Positions 1 through 11,399 of a stretch of 64,000 bases of DNA are shown here, one piece after another. Position 1 is the first letter of the stretch; every line of letters starts with the position of its first letter. A program made the translations under genes and the position numbers. Where the stretch lies: assembly GCA_936450465.1 (NCBI GenBank), contig OW388305.1, forward strand, positions 38,201,187-38,265,186, in the 5' to 3' direction. The stretch is from Gibbula magus (lineage: Eukaryota; Mollusca; Gastropoda; Trochida; Trochidae). The notes beneath the pieces are model-generated. The model ran no database searches. It was given only the letters and a program-made list of their open reading frames with translations, and had not been told where the DNA came from.

Positions 1-182
1 GCTCTTAGTGTCGTCCATTTCATTTCATCACCGTGCAGAGAGACTTGTTACAACCTTGTTCAGTAATCACCTAGAAAAACTACCTGAACCAACCAAATTT
101 ATGGCCTTATAATGTGTACGTATTACATGAACCATCGTATGGAATGGAAAGTTTTACGTGAAAGGAAACTCAAATTACCGGA

Positions 183-660
183 CTAAAAAAGATCTCAGTT
201 AGTTTCGATTAATTCAATATTTTAAAGAAATCAGAAGTATATGACTTTGGCATGATACGATAATACTTACCTGCAGTAGTTTGAATGAATTAATTGGTGA
301 ATGTGGTTAAATTGTAGCTAAGATATCTGTGTTTAATGAAGACGGGTGAGAAATGAAATTAACACCAACATGACCCCTACCATGTTTAAAATGTTGTAAA
401 TGTATGCAAAATCAGGCACATTTATTAATTTTTCACATATAATATGTCTTATATGTCGATGAACAGTTGTGTTCCTCAACAATTCAGAAATTTAAAATTT
501 AAAATTTAATTTTAATTTAAAAAAAACAACATGTAGAAGTATTCTTTGACTCCTGACTTAACACCTGTACTTTTCAGTTTTAGTTTATGACATCGTAAAC
601 CTTAGATATTTGCAATTGAAAATCATACATAACAGAAGTGAGTACTTTATTTTGGCTGGC
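183..660 (+). repeat. Interspersed repeat family D, copy 1
   Basis: Shares extended similarity with 31010-31550 and 37373-37850 (same strand) and 27560-28065 (opposite strand). Common landmarks are ACACCAACATGACCC, TATGTCGATGAACAGTTGTG and GTGAGTACTTT. In the better preserved copies the left border looks like a Tc1/mariner-type end. No open reading frame. Confidence 0.65.
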
Positions 661-778
661 AATTTTTTATTTGGTAACCTTCTGATTCTCTGTAGTAGGA
701 GGGTCAGTATTGATCATTTGTCCATCTGTATTTATGTCAAGAAGTGAAAATTAGACACAACACATGTATTCTGACATA

Positions 779-1123
779 AATAAATTTATTACCCATATGG
801 TTGAACATAACCGAGTTAATAGTATTGATATGAGCACATGTGCACATATCACGTTTGCCTAGCAACCATTGTTTTACCGCGACTTCTCGTCTGTTACGTC
901 ATAAAACGATTGTTCGTGACGTCACTGTAGCTTGCCGTCGCAAGAGAAGTGGGGGGTTTACTGACTAAATTTACGCGATTCAAATGGAATAAAATGGGCA
1001 ATAAAGAAATGATTACACTCGAAAGTGTGTCATATGACTTTAACGAAACTCGTGCAAATTAATGTATAATTCACACTCGTTTCGTTAAAGTTATATGACA
1101 CACTTCCTCGGGTAATAATCTCT
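779..1123 (-). repeat. Repeat family A, single copy
   Basis: Reverse-complement copy of the 371-bp unit that occurs in tandem at 60968-61718. It contains a hairpin built on GTGTGTCATATGACTTTAAC and its inverse (about 1022-1110), ends in TTATTACCC-type inverted borders, and carries one perfect TGACGTCA (917) plus a near match 23 bp away. Confidence 0.7.
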
Positions 1124-2318
1124 ATTTATACAATGTAGAAAGGGATAGGGAACAAGTTTTCCAACTTAAGTAACTTTCTGCCATGTACAAATGTATTTAC
1201 ACACTTATAGAGTTATAACAACATAAATTACATGTAATAAGAATGTAATCTAATACAGGGATGGTAAACATAAATTTACAGAGAAATAAAAATGCATCAT
1301 TAACGAGAAACGCTTCGAGTTTATTGATAAAGTGTTGAACTGATTTGGGTATTGCCTGATTTTTCTAATATGAAAAATTATTTTTGCCACTTAAAAGTAA
1401 ATCTAAATGTATAGCATTGCCATGTGCGTGTCAATTAAACAGGTTAAACAACCCCAACAATCGAAGTCACTGCATATATTATCGATTAATAATAAGTAAA
1501 TTCAATACGTATTTATGCGAACAATGTTATGGCAAACGCCATATTCCAACTCGGATTCTAAATAAGCAATTTGATGAAACATGTCTTGATTTCAAACAGA
1601 TAATTCTATATCAAATTCTTCAACTTCTGGTTCTTTTAACTGTTACTGAAAGCTACGAATACTGAAATAATATCTGTGGAGATATATCATTCTGAGAATA
1701 TTGCTTAAGAATATCATAAATGCAATTTAGTTATTGATTCAGATATAACTTTTTACCCTCAAACAGGACTAAGGACTGCGTCAATTTTTAATATTTCATT
1801 TTTCATATTTTCATAAACGCCACACCATAAGTCAACATCTTCATACCAGACAGATTTTTCAAACGTTGTTAAATATATGTTATTTGAAATAAGACAGACA
1901 CATGCACTAAGAGTTCAAAGAGTGTAGATGTATATATGTATCCATGCAGAATATCAATATTATCTTTTAGGAAATAGGAACTCCAACTTATGACAAGTAA
2001 TTATCTATTTGCGGAGCTGGATGTAAATATTAGAGTATATTTATCATTTGAACAGAAGATACTTTGTATTCCTAAAAATTCTCTGTCGGAGACAGTCCGG
2101 AAATAGTAATGTTGTTCGTCAGAAGTTTAATTAATGTGATAACAGAATTATGATAAGATTTCCGTCTAACCACCCACGCAAATACATTATATGAAGATGT
2201 GGATTTGTATATAAACTATTTTATCATAAAAGGGAGGGTTCTACAGAGGTAATGTTTGTTGAATCGAACTGCGAAACTTTGCTACGGTTTTATCCTTGAG
2301 GATTTTGTCTGTGGGGAT

Positions 2319-2320
<2 letters not shown>
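1124..2320. other. No gene or repeat recognised
   Basis: AT-rich sequence. A 93-codon open frame at 1384-1665 has no recognisable domain and lies in compositionally ordinary DNA; I do not regard it as a gene. Confidence 0.5.
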
Positions 2321-2401
<81 letters not shown>

Positions 2402-2532
2402 TGTCTTCACCAACATCGTCTTCACCTACAACATCACCACTCCCATCACCACCGCCACCGCCACCGCTGCCACCGCCACCACCTACACCAACACCATCAT
2501 CGTCATCAACATCACCACCATCATCGTCATCG

Positions 2533-2581
<49 letters not shown>

Positions 2582-2678
2582 AATCATCATCATCAGCATC
2601 ATCATCATCATCATCACATCACCATCATCACAACTATCATCATCATCACTTTTAACTATCATCATGATCATCACCATT

Positions 2679-2709
<31 letters not shown>

Positions 2710-3197
2710 CAATCACAATCACAATCACAATCACAATCATCACATCACACCACATCACATCACATCACATCACATCACCATCACAACTATCATCATCATC
2801 ACTTTTTACTATCATCATTGTCACCACCATTATCATCATCATCATCATCATCACCATCATCATCATCACAATTATCATCATGATCATCACCATTATCATC
2901 ATCATCATCACAATCACAATCACAATCATCACATCACATCACATCACATCACATCACATCACACCACATCATCACCATCATCACATCAACTTTCACTAAC
3001 ATCACCATCATCATCATCACAACTATCATCATCATCATCACTTTTTACTATCATCATGGTCACCACCATTATCATCATCATCATCATCATCACAATTACA
3101 ATCACAATCACAATCACAATCATCACATCACATCACATCACACCACATCATCACCATCATCACATCACTTTTCACTAACATCACCATCATCATCATT
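2321..3197. repeat. Compound ATC-type microsatellite / minisatellite
   Basis: Begins with a long pure CAT run, then CCACCG-like interruptions, CAATCA hexamers and CACAT pentamers. A longer module starting AACTATCATCATCATCACTT recurs near 2633, 2784 and 3021, so larger segments were duplicated as well as trinucleotides. Long poly-Ile, poly-Ser and poly-Met open frames across it are artefacts of the repeat. Confidence 0.95.
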
Positions 3198-3604
3198 GAT
3201 GTTGCCATAAATACCGTCACCGCCACTACGATCGGCATCTTCATTCAAAAGAATACCACAACAGAATATAGACTTATCAGACACGTGTGCTAAAAGAACC
3301 ACTAATTAACTTTCGTTACCAGTAATGATAAGAAGATTTTGGGACCTGGAAGGAATGCATTTTGGCAGATTTCTGTGTCATTGACAGATGTCGGGTTCAA
3401 GAGAAGGTATTTAGTAATAAGTGTTAGAGGCATTCTCTTCCCACAGAGGTTACTCCCTTTAGATTTCCGATCCTAACCTCGGTTCTAGAAGGGCTGAATT
3501 CGCCGGCAAAAATGGAATTGAATTGACAACAATTGATCATAAACATGCTGATAAATAAAGAAGACCAAATCAGAGACAAATACCAGAAATAGTTCGTTTG
3601 TGTT

Positions 3605-3800
3605 ATTTACATCAGACATATTCGAAGGTCATATGCTAATTAGCAAGACCCTTAAGAGTCAAAGTCACCCAGTCGACATGGCCGCTGAAAGATGAGTTTT
3701 CATTGTTTAAGAAGCAGGGATAGAGAATGAGGTTCCCCTTTTCCCCGCTAGGGAATTTTGCTAGAGCCGAGAAATTCAGGCCTTCTAGAACAGGTAGTTC
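3605..3800 (-). repeat. Interspersed repeat family F, reverse fragment
   Basis: The reverse complement matches 34165-34200 plus 34758-34895. Landmarks are AATGAAAACTCATCTTTCAG, the GTCGAC block and GGAACCTCAT. In the 34-kb copy the two matching blocks are separated by an inserted element, so this copy shows the unoccupied site. Confidence 0.6.
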
Positions 3801-3850
3801 TAAGAGACTACAATAATTGTTTCAAAGTAGGATAAATAAAGGTAGTTTTT

Positions 3851-4384
3851 TTAAGGATGTTCGCTCCTCAAATTTATAGTATTTAACTTTTTTCTAACTT
3901 ATATTTTTTAAAAGATCAAAGTATATGATTGATTGATTAAAAATAGGGGGTAGTGTGTTTATTTTCGAGATATGACGCCTTTAAGATAGTGGGGTGAAGT
4001 ACAATTTTAACATGGGAGTCTATGGGGAAATGAGAAAAAAAGTGCTAAAAACTTTAAAATACTTTATTTCTAGTATTACACTTTTTTTCCTTTTTTGATA
4101 TGTTACAAAGTTCATGTTCCCCTACCGAAATCGATGAAAAAATATATATGGTAGTGTTTTTTTAAGCTTTGACACAAAATGTACCTGAAAACCCCCCTTT
4201 TTAGTCAAATTTAGGTCATTTATGCTGTTTAAGGTTCTAAAGTCACATTTTCTTTATTTCATTTGTTTTTTAAAAGTATGAAGATGATGTAGAATATCAT
4301 TAAGTAAATAAAACTGACAACATTTTTTTTAAATTAATCATATTTATTTTTTGAAGTTCAACAGGAAGGAGAGAACATCCTTAA
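3851..4384. mobile_element. Non-autonomous DNA transposon with TTAA-bounded 17-bp inverted ends
   Basis: Left end TTAAGGATGTTCGCTCC and right end (reverse complement) TTAAGGATGTTCTCTCC differ at one position. The 534-bp interior is low-complexity AT-rich DNA with no coding capacity. TTAA at both borders would suit a piggyBac-type target duplication, but with one locus this cannot be told from TTAA being part of the termini. Confidence 0.7.
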
Positions 4385-4569
4385 CTAGGCCTCCTTTCAC
4401 ACAGCACTGACCGTAATCTTGAGCCACACTTAAGTTCCTAAAGACTAAAGTAAAGGAAAGTATAGAACAAATAAATGGGGGTTATCATGGTTATTTATCA
4501 TTGGCTGGACCTGCTTTCACAAAGCGATGATGCGGTCGTGAGCCACTTAGTCTAAAGTGAAAGAATAAG

Positions 4570-5000
4570 AGTTAAAGATGCATTCATTGCATTTCATAAT
4601 ATCTTAAATATCTTACCAACATACATGTACATGTACCACCTGTGTTGAGTTCATTTTCAAATAAGTTCACTCAGCTTACATATTCATCCCAAATCGCCAA
4701 AAAGTTTCCAATTAAAATTTAGCAACATCGTTATACGTGTGCAGAAATCGAAACTACATGTCCCATTTGCATGCACAGTAGTTATATATTTGACCTTTCA
4801 AAACATTATCAACCCAAATTTTTCGTTTTGTCGTCTCTATTTCCTGTGGACGACACAGATACCGATTTGATCATCCTGGTTCCCTGGGTCGGTTACGCTG
4901 CGCTGACTCAGGGAAACAGGATACCAGTTGATATCTTTGTTTAAAACTTATCACATTTGTTATAACAATGAGTACACAATGCTCAGTTTTCAAACTCAAT
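4570..5000 (+). repeat. Repeat family B, degenerate copy interrupted by a small palindrome
   Basis: The left part (TTAAAGATGCATTCATTGC, then ATTCATCCC and AATCGAAACTACATG...CACAGTAGTT) follows the 14806-15293 element. The right part is lost or unrecognisable. The 4873-4922 palindrome lies inside. Confidence 0.5.
4873..4922. repeat. Short inverted repeat of the GGTTCCCTGG family
   Basis: ATCCTGGTTCCCTGGGTC pairs with GACTCAGGGAAACAGGAT around a GTTACGCTGCGC core. The same arm and core sequences recur in a larger palindrome at 40521-40636, so this is a small mobile or expanded palindromic unit. Confidence 0.6.
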
Positions 5001-5645
5001 AACCTGGTATTAATTTCATCATCTCTAAATCAAGAAATGCTCAGTTTTAAGAAATGCGTTTCGCTCGTTTTAATCGCACATGCTTTGAATGTGGTCTACA
5101 CACGAGTACATGATTGATAGAGAGACAGGTGATGTTTGACTTATCTCCAGGTAAACAAATTCTCTATCTGCCTTGAGTTGATTCATTTATCAGGCCACAG
5201 CCGTCGATTCTGAGAACTAACAGAGAAGTAGACAAATTGTTATGTCTCAGATTTCAGGAAGGTGATTAACTTCGGCTGACTATAATAAAGGGAAATATAT
5301 AGAGACCTATACTGGCTTCGGTTGGATGTTTAAATTAAACGCTCGGAGCATTTCCCAGAAATCTAGTCATTTCCGTTTATTTGTATCGCTTTGCCCTGGA
5401 AATCATCGATGACTAAAAAACGACTAAACCCCTCCCCCCAACCCCCCTTCCCTCGAAAAAAATAAACGACAATGGCAGTTCCCCCCTCCCCACAGTGGAT
5501 AATTCACTCAACTCTTCTTTACTAGTGGTGAAACCTCTGTGGGAAGACAATTAATGACAATGGGACATGTTTATTTTTGTAGAGAGGACAGAGGCAGATT
5601 GCTATGCGAAGGAGAAAATAAGTGAAACAGATACATGTAAGTCTC
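4923..5645. other. No gene recognised
   Basis: Ordinary AT-rich sequence with a C-rich polypyrimidine patch at about 5428-5455 and 5476-5492. Confidence 0.4.
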
Positions 5646-5924
5646 CGGGCCCAGGCGCCAGACCCTAAATTTACATATACGTATACCTACCTACCTATAT
5701 AACATATAAAGAACGTGAGACACTGTCCGCCATAGGACCGGAATGGTTAAACTGGTTTGCTGGCTCAATAACGCTTTGCAATACTCGTAGGCTGATAAAG
5801 GTTTCCATGTACGGTCCTATGGCAGGATCCAAGATGGCGGACAGTGTCCCACCTTCTTTATATATAATATAGGTTGGTACGTACATGTATGTATATATCT
5901 AGGGTCTGGTGCCTGTGGCTTGGG
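5646..5924. mobile_element. Fold-back (nearly full-length hairpin) element
   Basis: Arms of about 85-90 bp: the left begins GGCCCAGGCGCCAGACCCTA and reaches ACACTGTCCGCCAT; the right is its imperfect inverse, from ATGGCGGACAGTGT to TAGGGTCTGGTGCC. The short interior is itself partly inverted (ATAGGACCGG / CGGTCCTAT). Two open frames on the minus strand are by-products of the hairpin. Confidence 0.7.
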
Positions 5925-8606
5925 CCGATTTTTGGTACAATGTTCTATGTCGACTTCGTTTATCTTTAACTGCTTTCGATGTTTTATTTCGCTTGAAAAC
6001 AGAAAACAAATAGTGCACATGAGTTAGAAATCACGAAAACATCTTAGCTCAGCACAATTCGGTTTTGGTCAGTGTCTTGTGAATTTGAAATTATTACTAA
6101 TAAAATTATGTTAATCTATTTGTCATCGTTTCTGAGTTTATGCACGAATTTTATCTTAAATTGCAAATATGTATATATGACTGTGCATTATTTTGTTAAG
6201 AAAAAAATGTCACGTCATGATTTCGGGCCTCATAATTATCCATCGACGCTTGAAACAGAACGACAAATTGCAATATTTCAATGGAATGTCTGTAGAAATA
6301 TGGACAGCGGGAAGTTATTTTCGCGTGTCGATGGAAGGAGATTGTGAATTGCTAGGGCTCTATTTGAAAGAGGGGAGAACATTTTATATTTGAGTCTATA
6401 TAAACTATGAAACTACCCCCTCCATAGGCTAAGGGGATTAACTCAATGTTGTCACTATTGGCTAATGTCCCCTTTTCATTACGACCCGAAATAACAATTA
6501 TCCCAAACAATCACGAAAGGGAAAGTTTGGACATTCGTAATTAATCCTCGAAAGTTGTAAATGACTCCTGGTTGATTAGGCAACATTCCTCAAATTCGTA
6601 TCATTAGTGAAATTATGTCAAAATATTTTTACGAATCAACTATGAATTTTAGTATCGTATATACTTCGTAAACTATTCGCAATACATCTTGTAATCCGTA
6701 ACAACTAGGCAATAGTTCTTCGAAATTCATGGTTGATAATTGTGGGGATTACAGCCCGAATTACTCACGAATCATCAAGGAATCATGTGTATTCGTTTCT
6801 CCCTCCCAGTTTGCAAATTGACCAAATAACTCATCCGAACTGGCTTTGCCTATTTTATTCCAAGCCTAGTTGAATATACACATGTCAATACACCTCTTCT
6901 GTTCTCAGAGATAGGTCATGACAACCAAGTATCAGTTAAATCACGTTCACAATATTTTACGTACGCTTTGCTCACTTTCTCGATTTAAGTACAAATCGAA
7001 ATTTAAAAGATTTGGATTGAAACATTATAAAATATATACTTTTTCATAAGAGGGCAAATATTAAATAGTTAGCAATTGTTATAAATAGTGTTAGTATAGT
7101 GTCGCTATTCAAGCAATTCTTCTTAATTCTAATTCAGTATGGAATGAATAATATTACCTATAGAAACGGTTGGTAGCCTATAAAATTGCAAATTGAGAAC
7201 TTTTTCATAAAAACACTGACCTCACCGACATAAGTGCAATCCAAATATTTAGTTTATGAAATTGCAAGCACAGATAAAAAAAAATGGAAGTGGATTTTTA
7301 CATTTGATAACGAATGTAAAAATATGTTATGGGCTAATTTAATTTGTTTGTCCATCTATATAATAATCGATCAGCTTTGAAACAATGAATTCCATTTGTG
7401 AAAAACCTAACAAATATTTTATAATTAGTTCAAACCAATCAAACACTAGGGCAAACAAATCAAGATTTCTGTAGTTGAGAAAACAACGAAACACAGTTGA
7501 ATCCGCACGTTTTTAAAGTGTTATTTTTCTTCTCAAATTTGACATTCATTGTTGCGTTAGAGGGTTAAACCTTTCATTGCTCGACCCATAAGCCGTATCC
7601 ATAGAAAACGGTTATCCGTATTGGAAGAAAATTGGGCGACGTATGAAGCGACTCTGTTGTGGAACTTTCAATATGAGAGGTAGATTTGAAGATTCTTTGC
7701 GATTTTGCGAGTACAAACAGCAAAATGGTTGACCATTCCATCATTGTATCATATTAATACACTACTGTTGAGTGTTTAGGTATCGCTGCATCAATGTGAA
7801 CACCTTAAAATGGCCGCTCGAAGGGGAATGGTTTCGCATGGCTTTATTATATCAGAGCGCTTAATGCTTTACCATGTTAACATATTTTCTTACTTTCTTC
7901 ACACAACAAAAGTAATTATAAAACAGTATATACTTAAAAATTGATGGGTAGTTATAATACCATGTAGGTAAGTTTATAATACGGAGTTGTTGATCACATT
8001 AACAAATCAGCATAACATATTCATAACCCTGCCCTTCCATACACAATTCAAATGAAGCTTCAATAAAATCAAGACCATTGAGTTATCGACATCTCTTGAT
8101 TAAAAAAAAAACCTCGAACGTATAAATTTCGCTAGCTTTTAAAATGTTATGGTTGAATTGAACTTATTGGTTATATACGGTTTTAGGAGAGATTTACAGT
8201 TAGAATACAGTGTTAAATCAGATGAAACAGAAATCGAAGTACACCAATTTTAGGTAAAACAATCCTTAATATCAATCTAAGTGAAATAAACAATAGCTTA
8301 TAACCCCCAATGTCCTGAATTAAGCAAAATAACTAAAATAATATACCTAACGAAAGAACCAAATTATTATATCCTAATTCATCATATTACCAACGCATTA
8401 AATAACAGTGTCTGGGCTGTTGGCATTCTCAGTAATATAATCCAAAATGTTATAACCTTGATAATACCATGTTCATATTTTCTCATTCTCATTTATTCTC
8501 CTTTTACCGAGTCCGCCTAGCAAATCATCATTGGAAGATCTGTATGCTATTTTGTATGCAGACACCTTCAATAGATTTTCTTATTTCAGTACACCATATT
8601 ATAACA
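5925..8606. other. No gene or clear repeat recognised
   Basis: AT-rich DNA without a convincing exon, tandem array or paired termini. Small open frames at 6072-6393 lack recognisable domains. Confidence 0.4.
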
Positions 8607-8995
8607 CATCCCCGGTTACCCATGGTTTTATATATGCTCCGTTACTCTCCACTATATCACCCATGGGAAATTTCATCAGAGAAATCTGTACTCAAATTAC
8701 CCGCCCTTGGTCGGCGTGAGCCAATCAAACCGCTACGCAGCTTGGACCTGCGAGCCAATGACAATCCATATCGTTTCGTTGTAAAGCACGCGAGGTCATT
8801 TTGTTAGCCATCCGTCACCGGTTATTTCCCTTGACCATTTCCGTCTTATCGTATTGAGTATTTTCTTTGGTTACGGACTTCGTCACGCCGGGCAAGGGCG
8901 GGTAATTTAAGTACAGATTCTCCTGATAAGGTTTCCCATGGGTGATATAGTGGAGAGTAACGGAACATATATAAAACCATGGGTAACCGAGGATG
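8607..8995. mobile_element. MULE-like non-autonomous transposon with ~112-bp inverted ends and 9-bp target duplication
   Basis: The element runs from CATCCCCGGTTACC to GGTAACCGAGGATG. The inverted ends extend about 112 bp (to the CCCGCCCTTG block) with roughly ten differences. It is flanked by identical ATTATAACA at 8598-8606 and 8996-9004. Long inverted ends plus a 9-bp duplication are the known hallmarks of Mutator-like elements. No transposase fits in 389 bp; the 112-codon open frame over it is a shadow. Confidence 0.8.
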
Positions 8996-9058
8996 ATTAT
9001 AACACCATATAACAGAAAAGGTGCTTTTACAAACTCATATATTGTTGTTTATATTTGT

Positions 9059-9235
9059 GGGAGGAGTGGAATAGCGCAGTGGTCACCGTTCAACTACGGA
9101 TCAAGATGTCCGGGGGTTGAATCCCACCAGGGGGTTCGTGAATTTCGTCTGCTGTGGAGATTAGTTATACAGTCTGGGGTCAAACGTTCTTCCCCACCCT
9201 AGCTTTTCCCGTGGACTTAATGTTAATGTTAATTA
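9059..9235 (+). repeat. tRNA-derived SINE with (TTAATG)n tail
   Basis: The head has an A-box-like AGCGCAGTGG and a B-box-like GGGGTTGAATCCC at typical tRNA spacing. The body ends in CTTAATGTTAATGTTAATT. The head resembles that of the SINE at 18190, but the body differs, so this is a second SINE family. Confidence 0.6.
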
Positions 9236-9635
9236 ACCTTTACAAGAATATTTTTCATCATTTCAGTTTAAGTCAAATTGTTGTAAAATTTAACAAACAT
9301 CTTTGAAATTATGTTAGCTGTGCATCTATAATTTCGTCCATCTTTATGTTGATCACTCATCAAATGACATCCGACTGAAGAACGTATATACAAGTTCATG
9401 TACCAATGTTCCATTGGCCGCCATGTTAAAGTATTGACGTATGATGCATATGCTTTGCTTATATGAAGACAATTTTCTTGACACTCAACGGAAATTAACA
9501 TGGAAATTATGTGTATGTAGCTGAAGTGATTTCCAATCTTTTGATATATAATTATTTTATAACCATTTTACATATATTTTAATTATGAATTTCTTTTCTT
9601 GCAAGGTTGAATTAACTTGTAAGTCTGAACTTCAG

Positions 9636-9750
9636 CGCATGTACTCATGGTTCGCTAGTTCCACCCGATACTTGCAGGTTTCACCGCAATGTTGGCCACG
9701 TGGCATTGCGGGCTTTCTCCCAGCAATAAAATGATACTAGCAGTGAAATA
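9636..9750 (+). repeat. Fragment of the main SINE family (body only)
   Basis: Contains CATGGTTCGCTAGTTCC, GCAGGTTTCACCGCAATG and GCGGGCTTTCTCCC in the order found (inverted) at 30170-30475. The tRNA head is absent. Confidence 0.6.
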
Positions 9751-9756
9751 TAAGAT

Positions 9757-9845
9757 AGAAGGGTGTTTTACTACTGGTAATTTGATTTTTCAAATAAATT
9801 TCATCGATTTTTTTCATCGAAAAGAAAATGCTACTGCCCCTTTAA
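9757..9845 (-). repeat. Repeat family C, terminal fragment
   Basis: Reverse-orientation left end of the AAAGGGGCAGTAGCAC element, ending in GCTACTGCCCCTTTAA. The rest of the element is missing. Confidence 0.65.
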
Positions 9846-10215
9846 AGAGCTTGTAATCATTTGATTTCTATGAAAATCGAGAAACAGTATTATACATATG
9901 TAGAGACCGAAACTACAACTCAAAATTACATGACAGTATTATATGACCTTTTAAACATTACCAACCCAAATTTGTATCTTTTCCTGTTGTAGAGTAAGTT
10001 TCCAAAACTACGTTTGACGAATAGACACGCGCCAGTCGCAGTGCATTGTCAGGTTTTCTATAAAAAATCACTTCTTTTACCTTTAGATCGTCACTATAAT
10101 GAGTCCACTGTCATTAAAACTAACATTAAAACGGCAACCGTGACTGCTTATCGATACAATCACACCATTTAAAACGTTTTGGTAATGTATGACTCCAACA
10201 ACATACTCTAACAAA
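9846..10215 (+). repeat. Repeat family B, partial copy
   Basis: Shares GACCGAAACTACA, TATATGACC...AACATTACCAACC, ACGTTTGAC, ACACGCGCCA and the TATGACTCCAACAACAT ending with 62602-63139. Confidence 0.6.
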
Positions 10216-10882
10216 CAAGGCTAATTAATTGCACCACATTTCACGTGAACCATTAAAGTATTAATTTTTACCTGTAAACTTCATCTGTTCCTAATTAGCC
10301 TGGATTTGTGTCCGGGTGGATATCGATACTGATTAAGAACTTTTCCCCAATTACATTAATTAAAAGTATAAGTTTGTGGAGTAGTAATTATAAGAACAAT
10401 TGACATCTTATTACTTCCTCAACCTATCACTTTTAGATTTGCACTAAAAATAAGATTTGTCAGGAAAATCCCCCTCACACCAGCAAACATTAGCGAATAG
10501 GGAATTTCCTTTCCCAAAATAACTTGACCAACAAGGATGTGAAAATAGAAAGCGTCACTATACGGAAATTATTGTTGGCTGTCATCTGCATTTGATTCTG
10601 ACATAGAAAGAAGGTTGAGAGTTAACAATAATGTCATTATGAGCCTGTTATACCAACAAGACCTTTTCAAATCATGGTGTTATTCAACGTTCGTACATGT
10701 AGTTGGGACGAAGGAATGGCGGTCTATATGTAGACTGACTGCTTAAGGCGAGGTATCTATTTATTTCCCCCTTAATAGTTTCGTCACGATCTATTTTAGG
10801 AACGCCTCGTGATTTCAGATTATCGTTCGTAGGAATACACAGTTCCGAGAATCATTGAGTGATTGAGAGCTTACGCGTCAAA
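10216..10882 (+). promoter_or_regulatory. Upstream region and presumed 5' leader of the CRT-like gene
   Basis: No repeat family was recognised between 10216 and the ATG. The last ~150 bases are richer in CpG (for example around 10782-10880) than the sequence upstream. No clear TATA box in a convincing position, and no non-coding 5' exon could be identified. Transcription start unknown. Confidence 0.35.
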
Positions 10883-11399
10883 ATGGCCGATCGGGACAGT
10901 CGAAGACTCGCCTCTTCGAGCGACTTTTCACATTTGGATTATGTTCGAACTCGAGATGAGGAAAACATCCACTTGCTTTCAAATGATCTCAGATATGGCC
11001 GCACGAAGTCTCGTAGAATTTCGAAAGGAATCCTCGTCGCAATCATCGCCGTCGTTAACATTGTCTCAACCGTCCTGATGACAGTCTCACTTCCGGTATA
11101 CGCACAGACGATGGTGGCAGTCGGGGGAGACCCATTTGTGGTTTTGCTAGTATCAGCGTTGTTTTTCCCTGTCATTTTCTTTCTAATGGTACTGGTGATT
11201 AAACTTACTATCAATCGTAATTTGAAATTCGTGTCTAAAGCGAGCTGGAAGATCTTGATTCTGATAGGTGGGTTGACGACGCTGAATGGAGTTCTTGTCG
11301 TATTCGCTGCAGACCGTACGCCGCCATATCTGCAAGGCATTCTCTCCAGTACCACAATTCCCTACACCGTGGTTTGCAGGCTTCTTCTACTGAGGAAAG
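10883..11399 (+). CDS. CRT-like transporter, coding exon 1 (residues 1-172 plus one base)
   Basis: Encodes the polar N-terminus and helices 1-4. It ends at AAAG|GTTTGT, leaving one base of a Gly codon (phase 1). The open frame runs on to 11452, but the residues after the donor are low-complexity intron translation and lose family resemblance. Some unspliced or intron-retained product could end there. Confidence 0.85.

Noticed and set aside
2256..2999. Long poly-Ile, poly-Ser and poly-Met open frames
   Set aside because: They are translations of the ATC-type microsatellite in different frames.
10939..11355. 138-codon minus-strand open frame
   Set aside because: It is the antisense shadow of exon 1 of the CRT-like gene.
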